From positions 1 to 15,346 of the forward strand of contig JAFGSU010000383.1 of the NCBI GenBank assembly GCA_016934435.1: a DNA stretch of 15,346 nucleotides, read 5' to 3'. The translations under genes were made by a program, and so were the position numbers. The number at the start of each line of letters is the position of its first letter. The first letter of the stretch is position 1. This document shows, one piece after another, positions 14,371 through 15,346 of the stretch. The DNA comes from Candidatus Zhuqueibacterota bacterium (GTDB taxonomy: Bacteria > Zhuqueibacterota > Zhuqueibacteria > Residuimicrobiales > Residuimicrobiaceae). A model generated the notes under the pieces. That model searched no databases and was not told where the DNA came from. It worked only from the letters and a program-made list of their open reading frames with translations.

Positions 14371-15231
14371 TTATCCTCCTTCGATGAATTCCAGACTCAC
14401 GTCTAAATTGCGAGCCGAATGGGTGAGCGCGCCGATACTGATATAATCGACGCCGGTCTCCGCCACAAGGCGAACGTTATCCAGCGACACGTTGCCCGAC
14501 GCTTCGAGCGGAATCCGGCCGGCAACCCATTCCACCGCCTGTTCCAGCATGGCAGTGGCCATGTTGTCCAAGAGTATACGATCGACTTGCAGTTCCACGG
14601 CTTCTTCCACTTCAGCCATATTTTTAGCTTCCACTTCGATTAGCGCTTTGATTTGATTTTCTTGCAGATAATTTCTGCAACGCTGCACCGCCGGTGTGAT
14701 GCCGCCTGCGGCGATGATATGGTTGTCCTTGATCAGCGCCATGTCATACAGTCCCATGCGGTGATTGTGGCCGCCGCCGCAGCGTACGGCGTATTTTTCC
14801 AGGGCACGCCAGCCGGGTGTGGTCTTGCGGGTATCGAGAATTCGCGCCCGGGTGCCATGTACCGCATCCACGAATTGACGCGTCAGGGTGGCGATGCCGC
14901 AGAGTCGCCCGAGGAAATTCAAAGCCGTTCGTTCCGCGATCAGAAGCTTTTCGCAGGGACCGACCAATAAAAGCAACCGTTGTCGGGATTGGACGCTCGC
15001 GCCATCCGGTATTTGCTGGGAAAATGTAATATCCGGGCTCAGCCTGGTAAAGACGCTTTTGGTGATTTCCACTCCGGCCACGACGCCAGCGGCTTTGGCA
15101 ATGATCTCCGCCCTGCAGACGGCAGGATGTTGCGCGATCGCCCGGGTGGTAATATCGCCCTGTTTCCCCAAATCCTCCGCCAGCGCCCGCTCGATCAAAT
15201 CCCGGGCTTCATTCAAAAGCGCCTCATCCAT
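14371..15231 (-). CDS. nadC: Nicotinate-nucleotide pyrophosphorylase (carboxylating)
   Basis: NadC converts quinolinate and phosphoribosyl pyrophosphate to nicotinate mononucleotide, CO2 and pyrophosphate in de novo NAD synthesis. The 286-residue length is typical. Visible motifs are GDITT near 25-29, ERTALNFL at 100-107, DTRKTTPG at 133-140, the phosphate- and quinolinate-binding GGGHNHRMGLYD at 152-163, EVEAK at 199-203, LLDNM at 220-224, EASG at 243-246 and SIGALTHS at 265-272. The ATG at 15231 follows GGAAG by 8 bases. An in-frame ATG at 15264 would overlap the upstream gene by more and has no signal. The start overlaps the stop of the upstream gene by 8 bases, which suggests coupled translation. 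No nadA or nadB is in the window. Confidence 0.97.
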   Translation of the reverse strand: MDEALLNEARDLIERALAEDLGKQGDITTRAIAQHPAVCRAEIIAKAAGVVAGVEITKSVFTRLSPDITFSQQIPDGASVQSRQRLLLLVGPCEKLLIAERTALNFLGRLCGIATLTRQFVDAVHGTRARILDTRKTTPGWRALEKYAVRCGGGHNHRMGLYDMALIKDNHIIAAGGITPAVQRCRNYLQENQIKALIEVEAKNMAEVEEAVELQVDRILLDNMATAMLEQAVEWVAGRIPLEASGNVSLDNVRLVAETGVDYISIGALTHSARNLDVSLEFIEGG

Positions 15232-15346
15232 TGCCGCTTCTTCCCTGCTGCGCCAGTTGCGCATCGATCTGTTTGACGCGCTCGTTGGCGACGCGACCGA
15301 ACTGATCGCCGACGCCCATTTCGCGTACGATTTGCTGAAACAGCGA
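15224..15346 (-). CDS. C-terminal end of an unidentified protein
   Basis: The last 40 codons of a minus-strand frame enter from the right edge and end in TGA at 15226-15224, overlapping the nadC start by 8 bases. The residues (SLFQQIVREMGVGDQFGRV, then ANERVKQIDAQLAQQ and a short Gly/Ser tail) look helical and amphipathic. The frame is open over the whole visible part. The family cannot be named from so short a piece. The overlap makes co-transcription with nadC likely. Confidence 0.6.
   Translation of the reverse strand, partial: SLFQQIVREMGVGDQFGRVANERVKQIDAQLAQQGRSGNG

Overview
The window looks like chromosomal DNA of a free-living Gram-negative bacterium of the FCB (Fibrobacteres-Chlorobi-Bacteroidetes) side of the tree, possibly a Calditrichaeota/KSB1-like lineage. 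The reasons are a type IX-style C-terminal sorting domain with a PNPFN motif on the glycosidase at 6877-8241, a large periplasmic two-component-regulator propeller with a Y_Y_Y domain, a cohesin plus dockerin-like secreted protein, and weak or variable Shine-Dalgarno sequences. The lineage is inferred from these architectures, not from a marker search. No tRNA, rRNA, CRISPR array, transposase or phage gene is visible.

Layout. (1) Positions 1-2693, minus strand: an open reading frame running off the left edge that encodes a membrane sensor (signal peptide, beta-propeller, Y_Y_Y, one membrane helix, coiled coil, start of GAF). (2) Positions 2704-2917: what appears to be the decayed C-terminal part of a response-regulator receiver domain, between the sensor and radA. 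(3) Positions 2918-4285, minus: radA. (4) Positions 4286-4747: a divergent intergenic region with an inverted repeat, a good sigma70-type promoter and a structured leader. (5) Positions 4748-6476, plus: a small lipoprotein and a secreted cohesin/dockerin-like protein. (6) Positions 6477-6876: a convergent gap holding two degenerate direct repeats and two hairpins. (7) Positions 6877-9726, minus: an exported NagZ-like family 3 glycosidase and, upstream of it, an envelope protein with a FlgT-C-like domain and a probable outer-membrane barrel. (8) Positions 10035-13962, minus: a tight ClpX-like ATPase / nitroreductase / uvrC cluster (9 and 13 bp gaps). (9) Positions 14251-15346, minus: the end of an unidentified gene overlapping nadC, then a 38-codon small ORF whose ribosome-binding site lies inside the last codons of nadC.

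How the parts relate. The right half is housekeeping: NAD synthesis, a Clp-type unfoldase, a flavoprotein and nucleotide excision repair. RadA adds recombinational repair. The left and middle parts concern the envelope and exterior: sensing, a lipoprotein, a secreted adhesion-type protein and a surface glycosidase. No obvious new multi-gene defence or metabolic system is present. The points most worth a second look are the zinc-finger-less ClpX-like ATPase with a C-terminal extension, the receiver-domain relic, the cohesin and dockerin on one polypeptide, the small ORF after nadC, and the repeat block at 6517-6756.
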